Shown in pieces: positions 42,813-51,568 of a stretch of DNA of 64,000 nucleotides. The notes beneath the pieces were generated by a model, which saw only the letters and a list, made by a program, of their open reading frames with translations, did not search any database and was not told where the DNA came from. How positions within the stretch are numbered: the first letter of the stretch is position 1; the number at the start of each line of letters is the position of its first letter. Position numbers and translations under genes: made by a program. Location of the stretch: positions 462,342 to 526,341 of the forward strand of contig NZ_DF968181.1 in assembly GCF_001192795.1 (NCBI RefSeq), read 5' to 3'. The DNA is from Flexilinea flocculi. Lineage in GTDB: Bacteria; Chloroflexota; Anaerolineae; Anaerolineales; Anaerolineaceae.

Positions 42813-45293
42813 ATGTTCAGGAAAAAAAGAGAATTATTCTATTTCATCAGTCTATTTTTCATCAGCGCTGTCTTTAGTATTAATGTTTTCTTTTCATCGA
42901 TTTTCTGGAATAACCATTCGCTGCTTGAAAAAATCCTTCAGGGTTTTGCCTGTCTGTTTCTGTTTTTGACAGCCATTTTCTTTATTCAGAAGATTGCTGC
43001 GCCATTATTCTTAAAATGCAGATTCCATAAAAATTTCTTCAGGATTCTGTTCCCTTGTATATTGCTGTTCTCTGTAGCGATCACCTGGTCAGACCTGAGT
43101 TTCTTTCCACATGCACTTCAACCTCGTAACTCCTTGCGAATCCTGTACCAGCCTTCAGAATCAATCGTTCATCCAACCTTTTCAATTTTTCCCTTTAACA
43201 AAACGAATGATCCCGAAATTTTTAACGGGACAAAAGATGGAATTCCCGGATTTGCGAATCTGAAAGAAATCAACGGTCAGCTTTTACTTGAAGGATCCAC
43301 GAATTTTCGAGGTTACGCAGTTTTGGATATTCCACTGAAAACCAAAGAGTACATTATCAATATCCGCTGGAATGACAAAACAGTTGATTTTTCGAATACA
43401 AATCATCTCATTCTGCCCGCTTCCAAGCAGCTGTTCGCCGGACAATCCTGTGCGATCCGGTTTATTTTTTTCTTGCTCCTGATTTCGAGATTATGTACAC
43501 ATGCCTTGATTCTTGGCATGGTGATAACATCGATGTATATTTTGATCTGGCTGCTCACCAGCGGACAAATGACCGGCCTTTTTCGGAATTGGCAATGGCT
43601 TTATCTCATTCTGGCTGGTTTACTCTTGCTTTCCCCGCAATTCTCGTATCATATTGCAGAAAAGGTCCTTTTTTTCATATGGACAATTCTTTGTTCAGTT
43701 CTGTTGAAACAATGGAAGGAAAAAACCGATGACGGCAAATATCACACACGGAAAATTCATTTTCTTTTGATCATAACCGCGTTTGGGTTGTCTTTCCTTT
43801 TCTTTGGAAATCGAACGCTCGTACTCACGCAGACCTCGACATTGCTTCCCGCAGCAAACATCCTGTTTTTCTTCTCAGCAGCACTTTGGTTGCTTCCATC
43901 AATTTTTTGTTTTTTGTATTTTATGGAGCTGCTTTCCGAAAAAGCTAAAAAATCCGAAAATCGTGAAAAATCTCTTTGGATTTGGTTTGAGTTTTTTGGA
44001 TTGTTCATCCTGATCTTTACTCTGTATTTGATCGCATATAATCCGGCAATTTCTTCCATGGACTCGCAGGGACAATGGTGGCAGGCGATTGGTGAGACGC
44101 CTATCGATGATGCGCATACTCCCTTTCATACGCTCTACTTGCGGTACCTGATCCGTATCATCCCGTCACCGCTTTTTATCGCGATGTTACAGATTCTTCT
44201 TTTTGCAGGTATCGGTAGCAGCTTCCTGACCTGGCTGTATAAGAGAGGTATACCAAAATACCTGCTGTTGATCTTTATCCTCCAATTTTCTGCAGTTCCG
44301 AATAACGGCCTCAGCGTGATTACGATTTGGAAGGATATTCCATATGGAATATCTCTTCTGTGGCTGACATTGGTCTTGTCTGAAATTATCTCAGGCCAGC
44401 AGATCTGTCATTCAAAAAGAATCACCATTCCGGAAATAACTGTCTGTCTTTTATGTGTTTGTTTATTCCGCTATAACGGGATGCTGCCCGGAATTGCTGC
44501 CGGGGTTTACTTACTGATCACAGGGATCAGAAGAAGAAATCGCAGGCTGATGATATCGGTCATACTATCTGGTCTACTTTATTGGATTATCACGGGACCT
44601 GTTTATCGATCTCTGCCAGTTGTGCATTTAGATTTTGGAAAAAATACACTGGATCGCGTTATGGTCAATGACATGATCGGCGTTGAACGGATTGGCGGAA
44701 CACTGCCAACAGCAACATCGCAGCTTTTAGACCGAATCACTGGAAATTATCGCGAAGTCCCCTATTCGCATTACGAGATTGACAATACCTGGAATCAGAT
44801 TGCTAACTGGTCTGATATCGATATGGGAACCATTCTGAAATCCTATGGTAGGACATTCATCTCCAATCCCGTTCACCTCTTGCGAACCATCCTGTTAAGG
44901 ACTGAATTTGTCTGGGCTGTCAAGCAAATCCCTTCGGGCGGGTTTATTGATAGCGTAATCTGGAACGATGCAGATATCTATGGATATGAAAGAATAATAA
45001 CCCCGCTGAAAGGTGTTTGGGATACCCTCTGCAGGATTTCTATCCGGAATCCGTTCTTTATTTTTATATGGAGAATTGGTATCGACATCGGCTTGATAAT
45101 CGTTGCATGCATCTACCTGGTGGCCAACCGCCGCTGCCGCCTGTTTTGGGCTGCGCTTCCTTTTTGGATGAATCTATTATCTCTGGCAGGTGTGACATTT
45201 CCAACGTATCGATATTTATGGCCAAATGAAGTGATCACTGGATTTTTGTTGCTGTCATTCATAGTACAGGCTGGAAAAAATGCTGAAAAATGA
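42813..45293 (+). CDS. Large integral membrane protein (DUF6020-like)
   Basis: About 826 residues, with two N-terminal membrane helices, a soluble loop of about 100 residues (ILYQPSESIVHPTFSIFPFNK ...) and at least ten further helices. The segment LIAYNPAISSMDSQGQWWQAIGETPIDDAHTPFHTLYLRYL, with its Asp and Trp, resembles the DUF6020 family of polytopic proteins thought to be lipid-linked glycosyltransferases; that is an inference from weak resemblance. The first ATG with reasonable context is at 42813; RBS weak. Confidence 0.8.
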   Translation: MFRKKRELFYFISLFFISAVFSINVFFSSIFWNNHSLLEKILQGFACLFLFLTAIFFIQKIAAPLFLKCRFHKNFFRILFPCILLFSVAITWSDLSFFPHALQPRNSLRILYQPSESIVHPTFSIFPFNKTNDPEIFNGTKDGIPGFANLKEINGQLLLEGSTNFRGYAVLDIPLKTKEYIINIRWNDKTVDFSNTNHLILPASKQLFAGQSCAIRFIFFLLLISRLCTHALILGMVITSMYILIWLLTSGQMTGLFRNWQWLYLILAGLLLLSPQFSYHIAEKVLFFIWTILCSVLLKQWKEKTDDGKYHTRKIHFLLIITAFGLSFLFFGNRTLVLTQTSTLLPAANILFFFSAALWLLPSIFCFLYFMELLSEKAKKSENREKSLWIWFEFFGLFILIFTLYLIAYNPAISSMDSQGQWWQAIGETPIDDAHTPFHTLYLRYLIRIIPSPLFIAMLQILLFAGIGSSFLTWLYKRGIPKYLLLIFILQFSAVPNNGLSVITIWKDIPYGISLLWLTLVLSEIISGQQICHSKRITIPEITVCLLCVCLFRYNGMLPGIAAGVYLLITGIRRRNRRLMISVILSGLLYWIITGPVYRSLPVVHLDFGKNTLDRVMVNDMIGVERIGGTLPTATSQLLDRITGNYREVPYSHYEIDNTWNQIANWSDIDMGTILKSYGRTFISNPVHLLRTILLRTEFVWAVKQIPSGGFIDSVIWNDADIYGYERIITPLKGVWDTLCRISIRNPFFIFIWRIGIDIGLIIVACIYLVANRRCRLFWAALPFWMNLLSLAGVTFPTYRYLWPNEVITGFLLLSFIVQAGKNAEK

Positions 45294-45351
45294 TTTTAAA
45301 GAAAATGTTTCTACATTGCGATTCTTAAATCATTCTTTTGAGCGATATACT

Positions 45352-45484
45352 CGTATTTCGAAAAAATCCTCCCGATGTTTTGAATTCTGAATGTTCATCA
45401 GTTCAAAATATGGGGAGGATTCTTTGTTGCGTGATGTTTTTCCTGATTGATTTGAATAACAAGTCTTTATTTAAATTTCTGCTA
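45352..45484. repeat. Rearranged family A: two left ends head to head plus a right half
   Basis: AATCCTCCCGATGTTTTGAATTCTGA (complement of a left end) faces CAGTTCAAAATATGGGGAGGATT, making a long inverted repeat (45368-45422). A right half (CCTGATTGATTTGAATAACAAG ...) follows. Confidence 0.65.
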
Positions 45485-45558
45485 AATGTCAGATTCCTTC
45501 ATTTTTGAGCAATCAGCTGTTATAATTGGTGCCTGAAAGTAGAGAAGTATCTTAGTTA

Positions 45559-45631
45559 GCCAACATAGCTCAGTTGGTAGAGCAGGCGTTTCGTAAACGT
45601 CAGGTCAGGAGTTCGATCCTCCTTGTTGGCT
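45559..45631 (+). tRNA. tRNA-Thr (anticodon CGU)
   Basis: 73 nt cloverleaf: acceptor GCCAACA/TGTTGGC, D arm GCTCAGTTGGTAGAGC, anticodon stem GGCGT/ACGTC around TTCGTAA (anticodon CGT, reads ACG), T arm with GTTCGATCC. No CCA is encoded. An extended -10 TGTTATAAT (45518-45526) lies upstream. Confidence 0.97.
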
Positions 45632-45672
45632 CTTTTGTTTTAAATAATCTCCTGCCATCAACATTATCTAAT

Positions 45673-45706
45673 AAGTAAAACGCCCCCGGTTGGAGGCGCT
45701 TTACTT
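45673..45706. terminator. Possible bidirectional terminator hairpin
   Basis: AAGTAAAACGCC / GGCGCTTTACTT pair with one mismatch, loop of 10. It lies between the tRNA gene and the convergent GH25-like gene. T tracts on either side are poor. Confidence 0.45.
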
Positions 45707-45754
45707 GCAATGTTGGAAAACATGTTCGAAATTGAACAGGAGAAATAATCGATT

Positions 45755-46579
45755 TCAGGAAAATATGGGGCTAGTACAGTCTGGATTTTTTTTTACAGCC
45801 GATTCTTTTTCGGAATTCCTCTCCGGTATGATTAACTGTGGATCTGTGAGAAATGACGATTCAGAGGACGGATGCTTTGGAAAAAAGAAGCTTTTCTGCA
45901 TCTTTAAAACGGATCTGGAAATACCCAGTGAATTTGCATACTGATATAGATCTTCCTCGGTTCCATTAAAGGCATTCATATCCAATCCGCTGGATTCAAC
46001 GCCAAATGCAAGCCCATTGCCGGTAGATTTATATTGCCAGATCCGCCAATTAGGCCAACTGCCAAATTTAGGCGTTCTGGATTTGGTGTAATACCAGGCA
46101 ATCCAAAGTTCTTTTGAAGACAAAAAATCACTCAAAGGCGAAAGTCTTTCGACCCCGGATAGATTGGTATACAACATAGGGTAGACATTGGTCTTTTGGT
46201 AGAAAGCTTCCATAAATTGTGTCACAATACGAACAGATTCCTCGTGTTCTGGAATCTCAGGGTATCCATTGATCCCGGGACTTTCAAAATTAAGAACAGG
46301 ACGCAATTCGCCCATGTCGTCTTTTAATAGATCGGCAAAATATCTGGCTTGTTCTTTAGCGGAAGCTGAGCCATCTCGCATATCAAAAAAATGGTAGGCT
46401 CCGCGCAGCAAATTGGCTTTTTTTGCATTTTCCCAACTTCGGGCAAATTGATCATCAGGCCAAAGATTCTGACATGCTTTAATTATCACAAAGGAAGCGC
46501 CTGCTCTTTTCGTCATTGAAAAATTTACTTCTCCTTGCCAATGACTGATGTCAACGCCCAGAGCTCTTCTTTTTGCCAT
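45755..46579 (-). CDS. GH25 lysozyme-like protein with altered active site
   Basis: 274 residues. GH25 muramidase barrel: GVDISHWQGEVNF with the first catalytic Asp10, FVIIKACQ, GAYHFFDM, and WNPNWRIWQYKSTG-like WPNWRIWQYKSTGNG. In the key DxE site the sequence is LNFE (Asn97, Glu99), so the first acid is replaced by Asn. The C-terminal 50 residues are unusual. No signal peptide is seen, with the ATG at 46579 supported by GGGGGAG, so export is unclear. The family cuts peptidoglycan between MurNAc and GlcNAc. Confidence 0.85.
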   Translation of the reverse strand: MAKRRALGVDISHWQGEVNFSMTKRAGASFVIIKACQNLWPDDQFARSWENAKKANLLRGAYHFFDMRDGSASAKEQARYFADLLKDDMGELRPVLNFESPGINGYPEIPEHEESVRIVTQFMEAFYQKTNVYPMLYTNLSGVERLSPLSDFLSSKELWIAWYYTKSRTPKFGSWPNWRIWQYKSTGNGLAFGVESSGLDMNAFNGTEEDLYQYANSLGISRSVLKMQKSFFFPKHPSSESSFLTDPQLIIPERNSEKESAVKKNPDCTSPIFS

Positions 46580-46690
46580 ATCAGCTCCCCCATAAGAATT
46601 GATCGATGATGTGATCTTCTGTTGATGGAGCAATTTTTGTGCCAGGAAGAGACCCAAGCGTGCGATGCCAGTTTATTTTTTCCTTAAATA

Positions 46691-46724
46691 AAAAAGGGAC
46701 GGATTTTTCCGTCCCTTTTTTATT
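46691..46724. terminator. Strong bidirectional terminator below tpiA
   Basis: Perfect 13-bp stem AAAAAGGGACGGA / TCCGTCCCTTTTT with loop TTTT, flanked by A tract and T tract, so it works in both directions. It ends the minus-strand tpiA transcript. Confidence 0.93.
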
Positions 46725-46736
46725 TTCCTGCTTCTG

Positions 46737-47498
46737 TTATAAAACTGCCGCAGCGTTGACAATCTCCATAAAATCAGTTTTCTTCAGGCTTGCACCTCCG
46801 ACCAGAGCGCCGTCGATGTCCGGTTGACCAAAGAACTCAGCAGCGTTGCTGCCTTTTACCGATCCGCCATAAAGGACGCGGATTGCTTGTGCGGCAACAT
46901 CTCCGTACATTGCAGCATATGGCTTGCGGATGTAATCTGCAATAACCTGATTAGCCTGTGGACCAGTCGCTGCCAGACCGGTACCGATTGCCCAGACTGG
47001 TTCATACGCGATGATAATTTTCTCTGCATCAGCGGTTGAAAGACCTTTCAGCCCGTTGTGAATTTGGCGTGTGACGACGGTTTCAGTCTGTCCTGATTGA
47101 TTCTCGGCCAGTGTCTCTCCGACACAAACAATCGGGGTTAATCCGATCGATAAGGCTGCCAGTACTTTTTTGTTGACGCTTTCATCTGTCTCACCGAAAT
47201 AGGTTCGGCGTTCACTGTGTCCAATAATGACATATTCGCCAAGTTCTGCGATCATGTCGGGTGCAATCTCTCCAGTGAATGCGCCTTTGGCTTCCCAGAA
47301 AAGGTCTTGAGCCCCACATCCGATACCGCTGTTTTTCAGCAGTTCTGAAACACTATATAATGCAGTAAATGGAGGACAAACAACACGATCAACTGCGGTT
47401 TGTGCCTGTAATTCCGGCAGTAATTCGTTGATTAATTTCACAGCATCAGCAACGGTCTTATTCATTTTCCAGTTGCCTGCAACCATTGGTTTTCTCAT
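46737..47498 (-). CDS. tpiA: Triosephosphate isomerase
   Basis: 253 residues. Interconverts DHAP and glyceraldehyde 3-phosphate. Motifs: NWKMNK (Lys), YVIIGHSERRTYFGE (His), AYEPVWAIGTG (catalytic Glu, loop 6) and VLYGGSVKGSN. ATG at 47498 with AGGAG 10 bases upstream gives MRKPMVAGNWKMN, the standard start. Single-gene unit with its own terminator. Confidence 0.98.
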   Translation of the reverse strand: MRKPMVAGNWKMNKTVADAVKLINELLPELQAQTAVDRVVCPPFTALYSVSELLKNSGIGCGAQDLFWEAKGAFTGEIAPDMIAELGEYVIIGHSERRTYFGETDESVNKKVLAALSIGLTPIVCVGETLAENQSGQTETVVTRQIHNGLKGLSTADAEKIIIAYEPVWAIGTGLAATGPQANQVIADYIRKPYAAMYGDVAAQAIRVLYGGSVKGSNAAEFFGQPDIDGALVGGASLKKTDFMEIVNAAAVL

Positions 47499-47854
47499 TT
47501 TTTTGACTCCTATCGATCCCATCGGGATGAATTTGTAGAAACTTTGATCAAATTTTACCAGAAAATGCGGTCATATTCCGTTATTTGAGAAATCTACAGT
47601 ATTTCCTGCGAAAATCGAATTCACTTTTCATTATTGGATGTGAAATATTTTTCATCTGTTGTTCGAAATATGGATTGGCTTTTCAAATCAAGAACAACGA
47701 AAAATTCTCTCCATTTTTCGAATTGCTAAGTAATATTGGCACATATCTGCAGTAAATAGTGTTTTTAAAAATATGTCTGTGAATTATTTTTCTATTATGC
47801 GATATATCACGAAGTGCAGTAATTAATACCAGAAATTTTATCTGGAAAGCGAAT
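47499..47854. other. Intergenic region upstream of tpiA
   Basis: Contains one deletion-form family A repeat (47656-47728). The rest is AT-rich; I see no gene or clear promoter pair. Confidence 0.5.
47656..47728. repeat. Family A deletion form (central palindrome missing)
   Basis: CTGTTGTTCGAAATATGG, then TTTTCAAATCAAGAACAACG, then CCATTTTTCGAATTGCTAAG. The left hairpin arm and loop are gone but AAGAACAAC from the right arm remains, as in the copy at 57114. Confidence 0.8.
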
Positions 47855-49276
47855 CTACTGTTTGAATTGTTGCGCAGAATTTGCCATGAATTTCATGGCG
47901 GGAACCTGATCAAATAATACAACGCACAGAATCCACAGGACTAATCGCAGTGGAAAGACTCCACAGAGAACATGTCTCCAGATAGAACGAACTTCCCCCA
48001 GGAAGGATAATGACATTAATAAAATGCCGCCTGCAAATAATAACAGGCAGAATCCAGCCCAATTCCAGGTTAAGGCATCTTTCTTCACGAGTGCGATTCG
48101 GATCAGGATCAATAACAACAAGAGATCAATCAGGATGGTCGCAGCGGATAACGGATGTAACAGGTTACCAACAGAATCCGCCCAGTGAGGTTTCTCGCTG
48201 GCATCTCCAAAGAAAAATGGCTGCAGATTTTCTTCAAAAAAGAGGTCGAGGTTTGAATAGACTTGCAGTACAGACCAAAGCGGCATATCGATTAAAAATG
48301 CAGTATAGGCAGCCAGTCCGTCTTCTTTTGCCCATTTGATGAAATCCGTCTGATCATAGAGTTGGTTATATTCGGCTGATCCGCTTTGCGATAAGATTTC
48401 TTCACTGACCGGCATCCCTCTTTTTTCAAAAAAAGCAGTCCGTCCCGGATATGGGAATACGTTAGCGGACATATTATTAAGAAACGGCAACAGCCAGCGT
48501 TCGCTCTTTTTAAAAGTGTGTTGCTGAAAAACAAATATTCCGCTCAGCAGGATAGTCAGAAGAATCGCTATGATCGGAAGCGATTTATTCCGAATCCATA
48601 AAATGAAAGCCGTCAATAAAAAGATGATAGCCAGAAACGCAATAAAATACGCATTCGTATCCCGGGTAAACAGCCAGAGAGCGGAAACCAGGAGGAATAA
48701 AAGGACAGGCAGCAAATCCGCCGCATGGAAAGACGACTTCCTTATGATTTTTGGTTGTAAAATCACAAGAATTCCCATCATAAACAGGAATAACGAAAAA
48801 GAAAGCGATTCAGACAACAAAATCGCATCCCAATCTGCAATTTGAGGAACGAATGCAAAAAAATAAAGGATCCCTGCAAGCAGCGCTTTTGAGATCGCAT
48901 GATTCAACCTGCTGCAAAGGATGAGGATGAAAAAAATCCATGCCATTATGGAAAAAACGGTCTGAAAAAGAATGATTGATTCAGTCCCGGGCTGTACCGC
49001 CAGTTTCGGTTCTGTTCCGAAAAATGGTTCCGATAAAATTAAAATTGTGTGTTCCATACTCGGATTGAGGATTTTGATGAGAAGAGGCAGTGTTGCAGAT
49101 CGCATCTGTTCAAAAAATGCGATGGATGGGAAATCAGCAGCGGCTGCAGCGAAATAGGATTCTGTGTCATGAGCAGCGACAGAATCAATCATCGGACCAT
49201 AGGCAGTGATTCTTCCTGCAATAAATAACAGCGTCAACAGAACCGGAATTCCCCAGTGAATGACTTTCCTTTTCAT
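47855..49276 (-). CDS. Integral membrane protein, unknown function
   Basis: 473 residues with about 10-11 hydrophobic helices and a loop region between helices 8 and 9 (GRTAFFEKRGMPVSEEILSQSGSAEYNQLYD). Overall layout resembles glycosyltransferase-C type (GT39/ArnT-like) membrane proteins but I see no convincing catalytic motif. ATG at 49276 immediately follows the stop of the alpha-glucosidase gene, so the two are probably translated from one mRNA. Confidence 0.75.
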   Translation of the reverse strand: MKRKVIHWGIPVLLTLLFIAGRITAYGPMIDSVAAHDTESYFAAAAADFPSIAFFEQMRSATLPLLIKILNPSMEHTILILSEPFFGTEPKLAVQPGTESIILFQTVFSIMAWIFFILILCSRLNHAISKALLAGILYFFAFVPQIADWDAILLSESLSFSLFLFMMGILVILQPKIIRKSSFHAADLLPVLLFLLVSALWLFTRDTNAYFIAFLAIIFLLTAFILWIRNKSLPIIAILLTILLSGIFVFQQHTFKKSERWLLPFLNNMSANVFPYPGRTAFFEKRGMPVSEEILSQSGSAEYNQLYDQTDFIKWAKEDGLAAYTAFLIDMPLWSVLQVYSNLDLFFEENLQPFFFGDASEKPHWADSVGNLLHPLSAATILIDLLLLLILIRIALVKKDALTWNWAGFCLLLFAGGILLMSLSFLGEVRSIWRHVLCGVFPLRLVLWILCVVLFDQVPAMKFMANSAQQFKQ

Positions 49277-49277
49277 A

Positions 49278-50909
49278 TTATGAACCGCTATTTCCAATGA
49301 AAACAACAACTTGTTCCCCGACCAATTTGAGATTTCCGTTTTCAATCGTCTGGATTTTATCCGGCTTATTAGAAAATTTCTTGTTCCAATTTTTGACCGA
49401 TGGCAGCGCTTTCAGGTTGACTTTCGCAGGCAGTTGACTGAAATTCAGGCAAATAAGCGCAGTCTGTGATTTGGTTCTGCGTATGAAAGACAGGACATAT
49501 TCATTATTAGGATCTACCCATTCCTGACTACCAATCTGTAACGCACGGTTTTGTTTTCGCAATGCGATCAGATTTTTATAAAAGGTGAGCAGCGATTTTG
49601 GATCATGGATCATCGCATTCACGTTTCTTTCTTGATAATCCGGATGAATGGCATTCCAGGGAGTCCCGCTGCTGAACCCGCCGTTGCTTTGGTTATTCCA
49701 TTGCATCGGCGCACGGCATCCGTCTCTACCCTTATTAAAAGGCCAATTGTGTAAACCGATTGGATCCATGATTTGCTCATGTCTCAAGCATGTCTGGCGC
49801 ATACCGATTTCTTCCCCATAATAAATGAATGGCGTTCCACGCAGCAGAATCGTCATGGCAGCCGCGGCTTTCAATCGCTCGTCATATTCACCCAAGCCAA
49901 TGCGCGTTGCGGATCGGATGACATCATGGTTGTTCAATACATAGGTTGGCCAAATCGGCTCATTTTCCATCGCTTCCCATTTGGAAATGATTTTTCTGAA
50001 TGCAGTTGCGTCCCACTTGCAATGCGTATAGGCGAAATCAAATGCCGCAATGAGTTTGTTGTTTCCACAATATCTGGCAATTTTTTCGCTCGAACTTAAG
50101 AATGTTTCTCCGACGACATAACAATCTTTGTAGGTATCGATGATATTTCTTATATCTTTTACGGCTTTATCCATCTCCGGTTGGTCACAATCATAAACAT
50201 GTTTTTGCCGATCGAAAGCAGTCAAACCGAATTGGAACGGATTGTCTCGATATTGGTCGTCTTTGAAATACATATTATAGACATCCAACCGAAATCCGTC
50301 GACGCCCAGATCTCCCCAGAAACGGAACACTTGCATCATTTCCTCATAAACTTTCGGATTTCGCCAGTTGACATCCGCCTGACCTTCTGCAAACATATGA
50401 TAGTAATACTGACCGCATGATTCCACGTATTCCCAGGCTGTTTTATTGCTGAAAGTCGACAGCCAATTATTCGGTTTTTTCCCGTTTTTGACTGGATTCC
50501 GCCAAAGATAATAATCATGGTATGGATTGTCTTTTGATTTCTTCGCTTCCTGAAACCATGGATGCTCCGTTGAAGTATGATTTAGCACCATATCCATAAT
50601 TAGGTGCAATCCGCGTTTGTGGGTTTCATTTAATAAATTTTTAAAATCATCCAATGTGCCGTATTTGGCATCGATATCTTTGTAATCCGCAATATCATAA
50701 CCGAAATCACAGTCTGGTGAGGGATAAATCGGCGAAAGCCAGATTCCGTCAACTCCGAGATCTGCAAGATAATCCAATTTCCCGATAATTCCCTTTAAAT
50801 CTCCGATTCCGTCGCCATTCGAATCAGCAAACGATCGGGGATAAATTTGATAAATAACTCCGTCACGCCACCAGAGATAATCTTTATTGATTTCCGGAAT
50901 ATAACTCAT
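49278..50909 (-). CDS. Alpha-glucosidase, GH13 family (oligo-1,6-glucosidase-like)
   Basis: 543 residues, cytoplasmic (no signal peptide). Regions of the GH13 barrel: MDMVLNHTS (region I), GFRLDVYNMY (nucleophile Asp), CYVVGETFLSS (acid/base Glu), YVLNNHDVIRS (transition-state Asp), plus the GVDGIWLSPIYPSPDCDFGYDIADYKDI loop. Releases glucose from isomaltose-type or maltose-type oligosaccharides. First gene of a unit with the downstream membrane protein. Confidence 0.95.
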   Translation of the reverse strand: MSYIPEINKDYLWWRDGVIYQIYPRSFADSNGDGIGDLKGIIGKLDYLADLGVDGIWLSPIYPSPDCDFGYDIADYKDIDAKYGTLDDFKNLLNETHKRGLHLIMDMVLNHTSTEHPWFQEAKKSKDNPYHDYYLWRNPVKNGKKPNNWLSTFSNKTAWEYVESCGQYYYHMFAEGQADVNWRNPKVYEEMMQVFRFWGDLGVDGFRLDVYNMYFKDDQYRDNPFQFGLTAFDRQKHVYDCDQPEMDKAVKDIRNIIDTYKDCYVVGETFLSSSEKIARYCGNNKLIAAFDFAYTHCKWDATAFRKIISKWEAMENEPIWPTYVLNNHDVIRSATRIGLGEYDERLKAAAAMTILLRGTPFIYYGEEIGMRQTCLRHEQIMDPIGLHNWPFNKGRDGCRAPMQWNNQSNGGFSSGTPWNAIHPDYQERNVNAMIHDPKSLLTFYKNLIALRKQNRALQIGSQEWVDPNNEYVLSFIRRTKSQTALICLNFSQLPAKVNLKALPSVKNWNKKFSNKPDKIQTIENGNLKLVGEQVVVFIGNSGS

Positions 50910-50942
50910 ATTGATTACATCCTTCCAAACACGAATATTAAC

Positions 50943-51008
50943 AACAATTTAAAATTGAGATTGGTTTTTCGAATGGCGAGAGCGTATTGTTCTCTCAAAT
51001 TCGAAATG
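50943..51008. repeat. Family A minimal, worn copy
   Basis: CAATTTAAAATTGAGATTGG, GGTTTTTCGAATGGC and TCTCTCAAATTCGAAATG; no central hairpin. Confidence 0.5.
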
Positions 51009-51082
51009 AAAAAATAATGGCAATACGGCTGCCAGGATTTATCAAGGATTATATCATCAACGGTTTTGCTGTTTTTTTGCGC

Positions 51083-51207
51083 CAGCAATTTGATTTATGG
51101 GGAAGATTCTTTGTCAATTTAATATTTTTACGTGAAACGTAAAAATATTAAATTATCAAGTTTTTTCCGATTGATTCGAATAGCAAAGTCAATATTTCGA
51201 ACTACTG
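51083..51207. repeat. Family A repeat with perfect 18-bp hairpin
   Basis: Ends CAGCAATTTGATTTATGG and AATATTTCGAACTACTG; long flank right. Arms 51116-51133 and 51137-51154 are perfect around GAA, with a stem sequence (AATTTAATATTTTTACGT) found nowhere else here. Confidence 0.94.
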
Positions 51208-51293
51208 AAAGTAAGAATGAATGTTTGCAGATTACTTTCGGTAGATTTGGTTCATCCATCGTTGCTGCAAAATTGATTAGAAGCAAAAAACAC

Positions 51294-51362
51294 CAGTAAT
51301 CTGAAAAATGAAAAGGACTCTTTTTTTTTATTTGAAAAGTTAATTCATATTTCGAATTGCTG
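51294..51362. repeat. Family A shortened copy
   Basis: CAGTAATCTGAAAAATG, GGACTCTTTTTTTTTATTTG and CATATTTCGAATTGCTG; the hairpin is absent. Confidence 0.75.
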
Positions 51363-51407
51363 AAGAAAAACACCTTAGTGATTCCATGCTGTTTTATAAT
51401 GGAAATA

Positions 51408-51530
51408 CAGGAAGTCGAAATATAGTTAGGATTCTTTATTGTTGTGATGTTTTTACGCTCAGTGCAAAAACTTCAAAACAACAAGTTTTTCCCGATTGAT
51501 TCGAATAGCAAGTCAAAAATCGAATTACAG
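51408..51530. repeat. Family A repeat, full length
   Basis: Left end CAGGAAGTCGAAATATAG, right end AAAAATCGAATTACAG; long flank (TTTTTCCCGATTGATTCGAA) right. Hairpin TTGTTGTGATGTTTTTACG / GTGCAAAAACTTCAAAACAA, partly mismatched. Confidence 0.88.
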
Positions 51531-51568
51531 CTGGAAATAGAAAAAATAAGAAGGACTTATAAAAATTG

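Larger units (their letters stand above)
50910..51568. other. Large divergent intergenic region with four family A copies
   Basis: 659 bases between divergent genes: copies at 50943-51008 (degenerate, minimal), 51083-51207, 51294-51362 and 51408-51530. Between them, 51209-51290 is unique AT-rich sequence with no feature seen. An AAGGA RBS precedes the plus-strand gene. Confidence 0.7.

Noticed and set aside
45673-45706. Second operator for the HTH regulator
   Set aside because: GCGCTTTACTT matches one half of the palindrome at 37291-37310, but the other half differs and the place between tRNA and GH25 ends makes no sense for an operator. Probably chance or a terminator stem.
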